Position numbers and translations under genes: made by a program | Notes under the pieces: generated by a model | What the model was told of the DNA's origin: nothing | Database searches by the model: none | What the model saw: only the letters and a program-made list of their open reading frames with translations | DNA from: CAWCVR01 sp963799105 | GTDB lineage: Bacteria > Acidobacteriota > Terriglobia > Bryobacterales > Bryobacteraceae | DNA length: 64,000 nucleotides | Direction of reading: 5' to 3' | NCBI GenBank assembly: GCA_963799105.1 | Contig: CAWCVR010000002.1 | Span: forward strand, 972,066 to 1,036,065 | Shown: positions 7,992 through 17,021 of the stretch, one piece after another | How positions within the stretch are numbered: position 1 is the first letter of the stretch | Layout of the letters: each line of letters starts with the position of its first letter

Positions 7992-8221
7992 CCGTTAGGG
8001 GAATCTACATTTTCCTTCAGAAACAATACCGGTGTCAAACGTTCTGTGTAACATACTGATAATAGAGTATTTATAAAACTGTAGCAAAACGTTTCCGGTG
8101 TGCTAGACTACTGTCTCGGTTGACCGAGAGGCTCGCTTGGGTGTTCTTCCGGATCGGGCATAACTGAAACCCCACACTGCTGTGGAAAAGGTTGTGGAAA
8201 ATGTCAGGGAACTAGTGTGCG
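7992..8221 (+). promoter_or_regulatory. Region upstream of dnaA, candidate oriC / dnaA control region
   Basis: AT-richer than its surroundings (8030-8100 includes AATAGAGTATTTATAAAAC). Two near-consensus DnaA boxes, both TGTGGAAAA (one mismatch from TGTGGATAA), sit at 8181-8189 and 8193-8201. A dyad TCTCGGT-TG-ACCGAGA at 8114-8129 could be an operator. A possible -10 (GATAAT) lies near 8060. Bacterial origins often lie beside dnaA, but only two boxes are visible, so this is a candidate only. Confidence 0.45.
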
Positions 8222-9541
8222 ATGACGACGAATTTATGGGATCGGGTCCGTCAACACCTGAAGCCCATCGTCAGCGTGGAGAGCTACGATAACTGGTTGA
8301 AAGGTACGGCGTTTGCCGGCGTCTCCGGCGATACGTTGTTCGTTTCCGTACCCGACCGCGGCACCCGCGACTGGCTGGATGCGGAGTTTTCCACTGCTGT
8401 GCGCAATGCCATTCGCGAGTTGGGTCTTCCAATACGCCAGGTCAGCTACGAGGTGGCTGCTCCCAGCGGTTCGCGCGCCCCCGTGGTCCCTGCCGCCGAG
8501 GCATGGGCCGACCTGGAAGGGGCGGCGCAAGCGCTGAACCCCAAGTTCACTTTCGATTCCTTCGTGGTGGGCGCATGCAATCAGTTTGCGGCCGCGGCAG
8601 CCCGATCCGTGGTTGCCAATCCCTCGCGCAGCTACAACCCGTTGTTTCTGTATGGCGGCGTGGGTATGGGCAAGACCCATTTGATGCATGCCATCGGCCG
8701 CGAGTTGATGACCAATTTCGCGAGCATGCGCATCATCTACACCTCCAGCGAGCGCTTCATGAACGAGATGATCGCCTGCATCCGCAACGATCGCATGCCT
8801 CAGTTCCACCAGAGATACCGCGCCGCCGACGTATTGCTGATTGACGACATCCAGTTGCTGGGCAACAAAGAACGCACCCAGGAGGAGTTCTTTCACACTT
8901 TCAACGAACTTCACGACCACCAGAAGCAGATCGTCATCTCCAGCGATTCGCCCCCCAAGGACATTCCGGGCTTGCTGGAACGCTTGCGCTCGCGCTTCGA
9001 GTGGGGACTGATGGCCGACATTCAGCCACCGGATCTCGAGACCAAAATGGCCATTCTCGACAAAAAAGCCGAGGCCGAGGGCATCAGACTTCCCGATGAA
9101 GTCCGCTCCTTCATGGCGTCGAAAACCAAGTCGAATGTGCGGGAACTCGAGGGTGCGCTGGTCAAGTTGATGGCGTATTCGTCGCTTACGGGCACCCCCA
9201 TCAATCTGCAGATGGCCCAGCAGGTTCTCAAACACCTGGTTCATGTCCAGGATCGCAGGGTCACTATGGACGCCATCCAGAAAGCCGTCGCGGAGCGCTT
9301 TTCCATCAAGCAGTCGCAACTCAAGGAGAAGAGCAACACGCGGAAGATCGTCTACCCCAGGCAAGTGGCCATGTACCTGGTCAAAGAGTTGACCGACGCT
9401 TCCCTACCGGAGATTGGAAGAGCCTTCGGCGGCAAGCATCATACCACCGTGATCCACTCCATAAACAAGATCGACCAGATGCGCCATCATGATGCGGATT
9501 TAAACAGGCTGCTTCACAGTCTAATGGACTCATTGCAATGA
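8222..9541 (+). CDS. dnaA: Chromosomal replication initiator protein DnaA
   Basis: It binds DnaA boxes at oriC, melts the origin and loads DnaB. 439 residues. Domain I is residues 1-75 (LWDRVRQHLKPIVSVESYDNW), then a short linker. The AAA+ domain has Walker A GGVGMGKTH at 145-153, Walker B LLIDDIQ at about 205-211, sensor I ISSDSPP and the box VII region LRSRFEWGL. Domain IV carries the DNA-binding signature GRAFGGKHHTTVIHS near residue 420. The start ATG follows a region with two DnaA-box-like sites, which suggests autoregulation. First gene of dnaA-dnaN-gyrB; a 245-base gap separates it from dnaN. Confidence 0.98.
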   Translation: MTTNLWDRVRQHLKPIVSVESYDNWLKGTAFAGVSGDTLFVSVPDRGTRDWLDAEFSTAVRNAIRELGLPIRQVSYEVAAPSGSRAPVVPAAEAWADLEGAAQALNPKFTFDSFVVGACNQFAAAAARSVVANPSRSYNPLFLYGGVGMGKTHLMHAIGRELMTNFASMRIIYTSSERFMNEMIACIRNDRMPQFHQRYRAADVLLIDDIQLLGNKERTQEEFFHTFNELHDHQKQIVISSDSPPKDIPGLLERLRSRFEWGLMADIQPPDLETKMAILDKKAEAEGIRLPDEVRSFMASKTKSNVRELEGALVKLMAYSSLTGTPINLQMAQQVLKHLVHVQDRRVTMDAIQKAVAERFSIKQSQLKEKSNTRKIVYPRQVAMYLVKELTDASLPEIGRAFGGKHHTTVIHSINKIDQMRHHDADLNRLLHSLMDSLQ

Positions 9542-9786
9542 GCTTGCAAGGTTTTGCACATTGCCCCCCAATAACTATCGAGGAAAACTGTGGAAATCCG
9601 GTGACGACCTGGCTTTTGCGCACTTTCCGCAGCCTGTATCCGCTCCTGTTTGCAACTTTGCAGTGGCCAAAAGTAGTTGAGTTTAGTATAATTTAGAGAG
9701 TATTCAACAATTTGCACAGGCCCGATGAATACGGTTCTTTAATAGTGGTATCTAGACAGCCTACGTAGGATAGGAGCTGTGGTCCG
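9542..9786 (+). promoter_or_regulatory. dnaA-dnaN spacer with dnaN promoter and DnaA-box-like sites
   Basis: TATAAT at 9687-9692 with weak TGGCCA 17 bases upstream is the best dnaN promoter. Loose DnaA-box-like sequences occur: TTTTGCACA (9552-9560), TGTGGAAAT (9589-9597) and TTTGCACA (9711-9718). AT content is raised from 9670 to 9715. This spacer is an alternative oriC location. AGGAG about 10 bases before the dnaN ATG is its ribosome-binding site. Confidence 0.45.
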
Positions 9787-10905
9787 ATGGAATTCACTGT
9801 CAGCAAGTCCGATCTGGTACGAGAACTGAGTCTGTCCCAAGGTGTGGTGGAGAAGAAGACCACCATTCCGATTCTCTCCAATGTACTGCTGGAGGCGGCT
9901 GATGATCGTCTGACGATCACCGCCACGGATCTCGAATTGGGGATCCGCTGCTCCTGTGCGGCACAGGTCAAAAAAGAAGGTTCGGGAACGGTTCCAGCCC
10001 GGAAGTTGCTGGATTTTACGCGCCTGCTTCCGGAAGGCGACCTGAGCATGAAGTTTCAGGAAAACCAGTGGGCCTCCATAACCAGCGGCCGCTCGCGCAC
10101 CCGCATCGCCGGCATGTCGCGCGAGAGTTTCCCGGAGCTTCCCGGAATGCCGGAAGCCGTGGCGCAGGTGCCGATCAAATTACTGGCCTCCATGATCGGG
10201 CGCACGTCGTTCGCCATCTCCGCGGAGGAATCCCGCTTCACCCTGAATGGTGCGTTGTTTTTAATGCGGCCGGAAGGCTTGACCATGGTCGCCACCGATG
10301 GCCATCGCCTGGCATTTGTGCAAGCGCCCTTGCCCGAGGGTACCACCGTGACCCAGCAGTTTCGGGCCCTGGTTCCGCGAAAGGCTATGGGTGAGTTGGT
10401 GAAACTGGCGGATGACGTCGGCCCCGAAGGAAAGGCGGTCTTCTCGGATGACGAGAATCATCTGTTCTTCCAGGTAGGGCATCGTCTGCTGATGACCCGC
10501 AAGCTAACCGGCAACTTCCCCGATTTCGAGCGCGTTCTGCCCAAGGATCACTCGCTGACGGCTACGCTTCAGAAGGACGAGATCAAGTCCGCCATCGAAC
10601 GCGTTGCCCAGTTCGCCGACGAACGTTCCCGCGCCATTCGTGTGCAGTTCACGAACGGCGAGGTCCGGATCTTCTCCTCTTCGGCGGAGACCGGTGAGAG
10701 CGAGGAAAGCGTATCTTGTCAGTACGAGGGCCCCAATCTGGAAATCGGATTCAACGCTCAATACCTGCTGGATTTTCTGCGGGTCATCCCTCAGGACCAG
10801 GTCTCGTTCGAGTTGAAGGATCAGAAGAGCGCCGGTGAAATGCGGCCTGCCGGCGAAGGCATTACCGATCAGTACCGGTATGTCGTGATGCCCATGCGAA
10901 TTTGA
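9787..10905 (+). CDS. dnaN: DNA polymerase III beta subunit (sliding clamp)
   Basis: The homodimeric ring clamp that tethers the replicative polymerase to DNA. 372 residues, normal length. Three repeated clamp domains are visible: MEFTVSKSDLVRELSLSQGV with TTIPILSNVLLEA at the N-terminus; the middle domain with TDGHRLAFVQ; and the C-terminal domain with NAQYLLDFLR, ending YRYVVMPMRI, the usual VMPM(R/K) end that forms part of the peptide-binding cleft. It lies between dnaA and gyrB; gyrB starts 6 bases after its stop, so they should share a transcript. Confidence 0.98.
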   Translation: MEFTVSKSDLVRELSLSQGVVEKKTTIPILSNVLLEAADDRLTITATDLELGIRCSCAAQVKKEGSGTVPARKLLDFTRLLPEGDLSMKFQENQWASITSGRSRTRIAGMSRESFPELPGMPEAVAQVPIKLLASMIGRTSFAISAEESRFTLNGALFLMRPEGLTMVATDGHRLAFVQAPLPEGTTVTQQFRALVPRKAMGELVKLADDVGPEGKAVFSDDENHLFFQVGHRLLMTRKLTGNFPDFERVLPKDHSLTATLQKDEIKSAIERVAQFADERSRAIRVQFTNGEVRIFSSSAETGESEESVSCQYEGPNLEIGFNAQYLLDFLRVIPQDQVSFELKDQKSAGEMRPAGEGITDQYRYVVMPMRI

Positions 10906-10911
10906 GGAAGA

Positions 10912-13410
10912 ATGGCGGAGAAAGACGACGCAAAACCGAAGGACCCGAACGGTAAACCCAAAGACGCCAGCGGGGCCTCCGGAGATATTTACGATTCCAC
11001 GAGTATCAAGGTGCTGGAGGGGCTTGAAGCCGTGCGCCTGCGCCCGGCCATGTACATCGGTTCCACCGGCGAGTTGGGCTTGCACCATCTGGTGTACGAG
11101 GTGGTCGACAATTCGGTAGACGAAGCGCTGGCCGGTTATGCCAACGAAGTCTCGGTTACCATCCACGACGACAACTCCGTCACCGTAATCGACAATGGCC
11201 GCGGCATCCCCGTGGACATGCATGAGGAAGAAGGCGTTTCGGCAGCCCAGGTGGTCATGACCAAGCTGCATGCCGGCGGCAAATTCGATTCCAAAAGCTA
11301 CAAAGTTTCAGGCGGCCTTCATGGCGTTGGCGTAAGTTGCGTGAATGCGCTGTCGGAGCGGCTTGAACTGGAGATCTGGCGGCCCGAAGGCGAGACCGGG
11401 CCCAGCTATACGTGGCAGCAGGAATACGCCTGCGGCATCCCTAAAGGGCCGCTGACGAAGGTCGGCAAAGCCGGGCGCAAAACCGGCACGCGCGTGACTT
11501 TCAAACCCGATACCACCATCATGACGGAGAGCGTGTTCAACTACGACACGCTGGCGCAGCGCCTCCGCCAACTGGCTTTCCTCAACAAGGGTCTCAAAAT
11601 CACGCTCACCGATGAACGCGTCGACCCCGAGAAGACCACCGAGTTCATGTACTCCGGCGGAATCGCCGAGTTCATCCGGCACCTCAACCGCGGCAAACAG
11701 GTGCTGCACGAAAAGCCCATCAACTTCGAAGCCGACCGGGAACTGCCGAACAGCGCCGGAACGCTCTCCATGGAAGTGGCGCTGCAGTACAACGACGGCT
11801 ATTCCGTCACCGAGTTGAGCTTCGCCAACAACATCAATACCGTGGACGGCGGAACCCATCTCACCGGCTTCCGCACCGCCTTGACTCGCACCATCAACGC
11901 CTTCGGACAAGCCCAGGGCCTCTTCAAGGAAAAGGAAAGTCTCACCGGCGACGACGTCCGCGAAGGCCTTACCGCGGTGGTGAGCGTCAAGGTTCCGCAG
12001 CCCCAGTTCGAAGGCCAGACCAAGGGCAAGCTCAACAGCGACATCGCCGGCTTCATGACCCAGTTCGTCAATGAGAAGCTCAGCGAGTACTTCGACAAGA
12101 ACTCCACCATCGGCCGCAAGATCGTCGGCAAGGCGATTGAAGCGTCGCGCGCCCGCGAGGCGGCACGGCACGCACGCGACTTAACGCGCCGCAAGGGCGC
12201 TCTCGATTCCGGCGGCCTGCCCGGCAAACTGGCCGATTGCCAGGAGAAAGATCCCGCGCGCTGCGAGTTGTTCCTGGTCGAGGGCGAGAGCGCCGGCGGC
12301 ACCGCCAAACAGGGCCGCGACCGGCGCTTCCAGGCCATCCTTCCGCTCAAGGGAAAAATCCTCAACGTCGAAAAGGCCCGCTACGACAAGATGCTGGCCC
12401 ACGAGGAAATCCGCGCCATGATCACGGCGCTCGGAACCGGCATCGGCAAGGACGATTTCGACGTCTCCAAACTCCGCTACGGCAAGATCATCATCATGAC
12501 CGATGCCGACGTGGACGGCTCCCACATCCGCACCCTCCTGCTCACCTTCTTCTTCCGCCATATGCACGAGTTGATTCTGCGCGAGCACGTCTACATCGCG
12601 CAGCCGCCGCTCTACCTCATCAAGAAGGGTAAGAGCGAGAAATATATCAAGGACGAGAAGGAATTCACCAAGGAGATCATGCGCCGGGCCACCGAGAACC
12701 TGACGCTCGAGATCCACTCCAATGGCGCCGGCCCGAAAGTCACTTTGCAAGGCGGCGAGTTGCGCACCTTCCTGCTGAGCCTGGACGAATACCAGCAGAT
12801 GTTCCATAAGGTGGAGCGGCGCCTGCGCGACGCCCGCGTGGTGGAAGTCCTCTCCAACGTCGGTCTGCGCCTCGATCACAAGAGCGAGTTCCAGGACGAA
12901 GCCAATCTCAAGCCGGTGTTCGAATCGCTGCGGCAACTGGGTGTGAAGCCCGAGATGCGGCGCGACGAGGAACACTCCTCATTCGCCGTCGTCTACCACG
13001 ATTCCACCAACGCCGAACGCTCCATCGGCCTGGCCCTGGCCGCACAACCCGAGTTCCGGCGCTTCCGGTCGCTCGCGCGAGCCATCGCCAAATTCAACGA
13101 ACCGCCCTTCGTGGTGGTCAAGAACGAGAACCGCCAATCCCAGCCCAACTGGATCGACCTCCTGGAGTACGTCAAGACCGAGGGCAAGAAGGACGCCCGC
13201 GTGCAACGCTACAAAGGCCTGGGCGAAATGAACGCCGAGCAGTTGGCCGAGACCACCATGAACCCCGAGAAGCGCACGCTCCTCCAGGTGCGTCTCGAGG
13301 ACGCCGTGCAGAGCGAGGAAATCTTCTCTACGCTCATGGGCGAGGACGTCGAAAGCCGCCGCAAGTTCATCGAAGAAAACGCGCTGGATGTGAAGAACCT
13401 CGACGTATAG
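10912..13410 (+). CDS. gyrB: DNA gyrase subunit B
   Basis: The ATPase subunit of gyrase, which introduces negative supercoils with GyrA. 832 residues. The GHKL ATPase has EVVDNSVDEALAG and DNGRGIPVD, then the GGLHGVGVSCVNALS lid. The transducer domain follows, and the TOPRIM domain has LVEGESAGGTAKQGRDR, LPLKGKILNVEKAR and TDADVDGSHIRTLLLT. The C-terminus has RYKGLGEMNAEQL, ending ALDVKNLDV. The first 25 residues are a Lys/Asp-rich extension (KDDAKPKDPNGKPKDASG) not typical of the family core. About 130 residues around 650-790 form an insert-like segment between TOPRIM and tail, as in other long GyrB proteins. SD GAGGA precedes the ATG, 6 bases after dnaN. A short GGACGGACTCCGTC hairpin follows the stop. 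Confidence 0.98.
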   Translation: MAEKDDAKPKDPNGKPKDASGASGDIYDSTSIKVLEGLEAVRLRPAMYIGSTGELGLHHLVYEVVDNSVDEALAGYANEVSVTIHDDNSVTVIDNGRGIPVDMHEEEGVSAAQVVMTKLHAGGKFDSKSYKVSGGLHGVGVSCVNALSERLELEIWRPEGETGPSYTWQQEYACGIPKGPLTKVGKAGRKTGTRVTFKPDTTIMTESVFNYDTLAQRLRQLAFLNKGLKITLTDERVDPEKTTEFMYSGGIAEFIRHLNRGKQVLHEKPINFEADRELPNSAGTLSMEVALQYNDGYSVTELSFANNINTVDGGTHLTGFRTALTRTINAFGQAQGLFKEKESLTGDDVREGLTAVVSVKVPQPQFEGQTKGKLNSDIAGFMTQFVNEKLSEYFDKNSTIGRKIVGKAIEASRAREAARHARDLTRRKGALDSGGLPGKLADCQEKDPARCELFLVEGESAGGTAKQGRDRRFQAILPLKGKILNVEKARYDKMLAHEEIRAMITALGTGIGKDDFDVSKLRYGKIIIMTDADVDGSHIRTLLLTFFFRHMHELILREHVYIAQPPLYLIKKGKSEKYIKDEKEFTKEIMRRATENLTLEIHSNGAGPKVTLQGGELRTFLLSLDEYQQMFHKVERRLRDARVVEVLSNVGLRLDHKSEFQDEANLKPVFESLRQLGVKPEMRRDEEHSSFAVVYHDSTNAERSIGLALAAQPEFRRFRSLARAIAKFNEPPFVVVKNENRQSQPNWIDLLEYVKTEGKKDARVQRYKGLGEMNAEQLAETTMNPEKRTLLQVRLEDAVQSEEIFSTLMGEDVESRRKFIEENALDVKNLDV

Positions 13411-13474
13411 CTGGGACGGACTCCGTCTATCCCCCGGTTCTTGTCCTGCCGCCAGTTCCGCCCCGCCCGCCTAC

Positions 13475-13480
13475 TACAAT
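13475..13480 (+). promoter_or_regulatory. -10 box TACAAT of rsmE, leaderless
   Basis: TACAAT followed 6 bases later by the TTG start of rsmE. A diverged copy of this box and of the first 20 codons of rsmE is found reversed at 54700-54771. Confidence 0.6.
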
Positions 13481-13486
13481 AGTCTC

Positions 13487-14209
13487 TTGGCACGCCGAAG
13501 ATTTTTCGTTGACGCTATTTACGGAGAAACCGCGGAGCTACGCGGCGAGGAAGCCCGCCATCTCGCCCGCGTCCTGCGCGCCGAAGAGGGCCAACTCTAC
13601 GAGATCTCCGATAACCGGTCCGCCTACCTCGCCCGCGTCGAAGAAGCTCACGGCGATCGCGTGTTGTTCCGCCTGGTCGAGCCGCTCGAAGCCGCGCCCG
13701 CGCCGGTGCGCGTGACTCTCTGCGCCGCGCTCGTCAAGTTCGACGCCTTCGAATGGATCGTCGAAAAGGCCACCGAGTTGGGCGTGGAGCGCATCCTGCC
13801 GGTCAACGCCGCCCGCTCTGAAAAGGGCCTCTTCGAAGCCTCGGTGAAGCGCCGCGAACGGTGGGTGCGCATCGCCCGCGAAGCCAGCCAGCAGTCGCGC
13901 CGTACCCGCTTGCCCGAGATCCTTCCCGCCGTTGGCTTCGAGCACGGTCTGGCGGTGGAAGCCGGCTACCGCTATTTTCTGGAGGAAGCCTCCGCTCCGC
14001 CGTTTCTTGGCATCCTGCCGGTGGCGCGCGCAGCCACGGACCGGGTGGCTTTGCTGATCGGCCCCGAAGGCGGCTGGACCGCGCAGGAGCGCGATCTGGC
14101 ATCGGCCGCGGGTTGGCGGGCGGTGTCGCTCGGGCCGGGTATCCTGCGCGCCGAAACCGCCGTGGTGGCGGCGCTCGGAATCGTCATCGGAGCCTGGCTG
14201 GCCGGATAG
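13487..14209 (+). CDS. rsmE: 16S rRNA (uracil-1498-N3)-methyltransferase
   Basis: Methylates U1498 in the decoding region of 16S rRNA using SAM. 240 residues. N-terminal PUA-like domain (RRRFFVDAIYGETAELRG, then EARHLARVLRAEEG); the C-terminal SPOUT knot shows KFDAFEWIVEKATELGV, REASQQSRRTRLPEI, LLIGPEGGWTAQE and SLGPGILRAETAVVAAL, the deep-knot SAM-binding loops. The start is TTG, 6 bases after TACAAT, so the mRNA is probably leaderless. It follows gyrB but has its own promoter. Confidence 0.94.
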   Translation: MARRRFFVDAIYGETAELRGEEARHLARVLRAEEGQLYEISDNRSAYLARVEEAHGDRVLFRLVEPLEAAPAPVRVTLCAALVKFDAFEWIVEKATELGVERILPVNAARSEKGLFEASVKRRERWVRIAREASQQSRRTRLPEILPAVGFEHGLAVEAGYRYFLEEASAPPFLGILPVARAATDRVALLIGPEGGWTAQERDLASAAGWRAVSLGPGILRAETAVVAALGIVIGAWLAG

Positions 14210-14258
14210 TCGATCATACAGGTTCCCCTTGAGCCAAACGGGTTCCGCGGTCGCCCAT

Positions 14259-14264
14259 TACAAT
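14259..14264 (+). promoter_or_regulatory. -10 box TACAAT, leaderless GTG start at 14271
   Basis: TACAAT is followed 6 bases later by an in-frame GTG. This moves the phosphoesterase start 14 codons downstream of the longest open frame. Confidence 0.55.
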
Positions 14265-14270
14265 GGAGTT

Positions 14271-15458
14271 GTGGGGCCCTGGTCCGATCGCACGACTCTC
14301 CGGTTGATCGATCTCTTCATCCTGATTCTCCTTCTCTGGGTGCAATGGCGCGTCACGGCCATCCTCTTCGGCTTCGCCCGGCGGCGCTTCCGGGGCCGCG
14401 CTCTCACCGCCGCCCGCGCCGCCATCGTCTTTTTCGACGCGCTGGTGGTGTTCGGGTTCCTGCTCGGCATGTTCGAAGTAGTGGCCTGGCTGCGGCTTCC
14501 CGGTTCCGCCTCGTTGTTGGCCGGCGCCGTCGCCCTGGGCTACTTCCTGTCGGTTGGCGGAGCCCTGGCGGTTTCGTTCGCCGTGCGCCACATCTGCCAG
14601 CGGTTCCCCCGGCGCATGGACCCGGGCCGCCGCCGCGTCCTTAGCGCCGCCGGCAACGTTCTGATGGCCTCGCCCATCGCCGCTCTGGCCGGCGGGTTCG
14701 TGGCGCGCACCGGGTTTCATGTCCGCGAGATCGACGTGCCCATCGCCGGGCTGCCCGCCGGGCTCCACGGTCTGCGCGTGCTGCATCTCAGCGACATCCA
14801 TCTGAGTGCGTTCCTGAGCGAGCGCCAGTTCGCCCGTGTCATCGATGCCTCGAACGGTCTGGGCGCCAACCTGGCCGTGGTCACCGGCAACCTGATCTCC
14901 ACCGTCGGCGACCCGCTGGACGCCTGCATCCGCCAACTGGCCCGCCTCAAGGCCGATGCCGGTATTTACGGCTGCATGGGGAATCACGAGCGTTACGCCG
15001 GCGGCGAAGCCTACGTCCAGGCGGCCGGCGCGCGCTTGGGAATTCGCTTCCTGCGCGGCGAAGCCCAGGCCCTCCGCTTCGGCGGCGCCACGCTGAACCT
15101 GGCCGGCGTCGATTATCAATCCAAGGCGCAACAGGCGTCCTACCTGCGCGGCGCCGAGCGGCTGCTGGCGCCCGGCGCCCTGAATGTGCTGCTGTCCCAC
15201 AGTCCCGACGTGTTCCCCGTGGCTGCCCGGCAGGGCTATGGGCTGGTGCTTGCGGGCCATACCCACGGGGGACAGGTGACCATCGAGATTCTGGAGCAGA
15301 CCGTCAATCCCGCCCGGTTCTTCACACCCTATGTCCACGGACTGTACCGCCTGGGGCACGCCGCCGCCTATGTGACGCGCGGCATTGGTACCATTGGCAT
15401 TCCGGCGCGAATCGGCGCTCTGCCGGAGATAACCGTCGTGAGACTGAGAAAGGCATAA
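14271..15458 (+). CDS. Membrane-anchored calcineurin-like phosphoesterase, altered metal site
   Basis: 395 residues. About four N-terminal membrane helices (LIDLFILILLLWVQWRVTAIL, ARAAIVFFDALVVFGFLLGM, LLAGAVALGYFLSVGGALAVS and a fourth near VLMASPIAALAGGFVA) lead into a YaeI-like phosphoesterase domain that should face outward. Metal motifs: LHLSDIHLS (D-x-H), CMGNHERY (GNHE), LLSHSPD and LAGHTHGGQV. The second motif, normally GD, reads VVTGNLIST, so the bridging Asp is Asn here. That change should weaken or alter metal binding. YaeI relatives hydrolyse UDP-diacylglucosamine-type or phosphodiester substrates. GTG start chosen from the promoter position. The next phosphoesterase begins 12 bases after its stop. 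Confidence 0.85.
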   Translation: MGPWSDRTTLRLIDLFILILLLWVQWRVTAILFGFARRRFRGRALTAARAAIVFFDALVVFGFLLGMFEVVAWLRLPGSASLLAGAVALGYFLSVGGALAVSFAVRHICQRFPRRMDPGRRRVLSAAGNVLMASPIAALAGGFVARTGFHVREIDVPIAGLPAGLHGLRVLHLSDIHLSAFLSERQFARVIDASNGLGANLAVVTGNLISTVGDPLDACIRQLARLKADAGIYGCMGNHERYAGGEAYVQAAGARLGIRFLRGEAQALRFGGATLNLAGVDYQSKAQQASYLRGAERLLAPGALNVLLSHSPDVFPVAARQGYGLVLAGHTHGGQVTIEILEQTVNPARFFTPYVHGLYRLGHAAAYVTRGIGTIGIPARIGALPEITVVRLRKA

Positions 15459-15469
15459 CTCGGGGCTTC

Positions 15470-16210
15470 GTGCGCTACCTGATTCTGACCGACATACACG
15501 CCAACTGGCATGCGCTGGACGCCGTGGTGCGCGCCTCCGAGGGGCAATACGACCAGGCGCTCTGCTGCGGCGACCTGGTGGGCTACGGCGCCGACCCGAA
15601 CGCCGTCACCGAATGGGTGCGCGAGCATTGCGCCCTGGTGGTGCGCGGCAATCACGACCGCTCGTGCACCGGCCTCGACGGCCTGGAGTGGTTCAATCCC
15701 GTCGCCCGCCTGGCCGCGCTCTGGACCCAACGCACTCTCACCGCCGGGAACGCGGACTACATCCGCGCCCTGCCCAAGGGCCCGCTGCTGGTGGGAGGCT
15801 TCGAGTTGGTGCACGGCGCTCCCTACGACGAAGACGATTACGTGATGGGGTCCGGTGAAGCCGCGCAGGCGTTCGGCTACCTGGAACGGCGCGTGGTCTT
15901 CTTCGGCCATACCCATGTGCAGGGAGGTTTCCTTTGGAACCGCTCTCGCGTCGAGAGCATTCCCCGCACCCCGTTGCGCCGCGACACGCAGGCGTTCTCC
16001 ATCGACCCGGAGTGCGCCTACCTCATCAATCCCGGTTCGGTGGGCCAACCCCGCGACGGCGATCCCCGCGCCGCCAGCGTGCTCTACGATTCCGACAGCC
16101 AGGTAGTGACCTTCCGCCGCACCGCGTACGACGTGGCAGCCGCCCAAAAGCAGATTCGCGACGCCGAGTTGCCGCCGATCCTGGCCGACCGCCTCGCCGC
16201 GGGCCGATAA
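15470..16210 (+). CDS. Cytosolic metallophosphoesterase (YfcE/PrpE-like)
   Basis: 246 residues, GTG start. The full dimetal set is present: LILTDIHANWHALDA, CCGDLVGYGADPN, VVRGNHDRSC, LVHGAPYDED and VVFFGHTHVQG, then NPGSVGQPRDGDPRA, which closes the active site in single-domain phosphoesterases of this group. Substrates in the family include phosphodiesters and diadenosine polyphosphates; the exact one is unknown. It is translated from the same strand just after another phosphoesterase and probably co-transcribed with it; a stem-loop follows the stop. Confidence 0.9.
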   Translation: MRYLILTDIHANWHALDAVVRASEGQYDQALCCGDLVGYGADPNAVTEWVREHCALVVRGNHDRSCTGLDGLEWFNPVARLAALWTQRTLTAGNADYIRALPKGPLLVGGFELVHGAPYDEDDYVMGSGEAAQAFGYLERRVVFFGHTHVQGGFLWNRSRVESIPRTPLRRDTQAFSIDPECAYLINPGSVGQPRDGDPRAASVLYDSDSQVVTFRRTAYDVAAAQKQIRDAELPPILADRLAAGR

Positions 16211-16233
16211 ACCCGGGGACAGAACCCGGGTTT
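16209..16233. terminator. Stem-loop between convergent phosphoesterase and coaX
   Basis: AAACCCGGG and CCCGGGTTT form a 9-base stem with a 7-base loop, overlapping the phosphoesterase stop and 7 bases from the coaX stop. The trailing TTT and its symmetry fit a bidirectional terminator. Confidence 0.6.
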
Positions 16234-16239
16234 CCGGGA

Positions 16240-17014
16240 TCACCCCTGCGCCAGTTCCACCGCGCGGCACAACCCGATCAGCGGCAACTCCGGCACGAAG
16301 GCGTCGAACACCCGCTCCTCCTCGAACAGCCGTCCGAATCCGCCGGTGCCCAGCACCACCGGCTTGTCCGTCGGCGAAATGCCGCTCGGTGACGGAGGCG
16401 ATCAGCGACCGCACCGCCGCCAGCGTGCCGTAATACAGGCCCGACTGGATGCTCTCCACCGTGGAGCGGCCCAGCACCTCGGGCGGCCGAACGATCTCCA
16501 CCACCGGCAGCCGCGCCGTACCAGCCTCCAGCGCCGCCATCGACGTGTGAATGCCCGGCGTAATGATCCCGCCCAGATACTCCTTGTCCCGCGTGACGGC
16601 GCACAGCGTGGTCGCGGTGCCGAAATCCACGATCAACAGGTTCCGTCCCGGATACCGCGCCACCGCGCCGATGGCGTTGGCGATCTTGTCGGCGCCCACC
16701 TCCAGCGGATTGCGGTAGCGGATCTTCAAACCCGTCCGCGCTCCCGGCTGCAACAGGAACGGCTCGAAGCCGAAGTACTTGCGGAAGCAGTTGCGCAGCG
16801 AGTGGATCACGTCGGGCACCACCGAGCAGACCGCGGCCATCGAGACCGTGCCCGGGTCCACGCCGTTTTCGCGCAGCACCGCGCGGAAGAAGGTTCCGTA
16901 TTCATCCGAGGAGGCGCGGACGTTGGAGGTCCGGCGGAAGGTGGCTCGCAAATCGCCGCCTTCGAACACTCCGCCGAAGATCTGGGAATTGCCGACATCG
17001 AGACAGAGCAGCAT
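16240..17014 (-). CDS. coaX: Type III pantothenate kinase (frameshifted in this sequence)
   Basis: First committed step of CoA synthesis: phosphorylates pantothenate. The N-terminal frame runs MLLCLDVGNSQIFGGVFEGG, with GADKIANAIGAVARYPG, LIVDFGTATTLCAV and GGIITPGIHTSMAALEAGTA, then STVESIQSGLYYG: a standard CoaX up to about residue 213. At about 16370-16385 the frame must shift by one base to recover KPVVLGTGGFGRLFEEE and IGLCRAVELAQG before the TGA at 16240. The total, 775 bases, is one base too many for 257 residues plus stop, so a single inserted base explains it. Last gene of the panB-panC-coaX operon, 7 bases after panC. A sequencing error or a real knockout are both possible. Confidence 0.88.
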
Positions 17015-17021
17015 AGGGACC

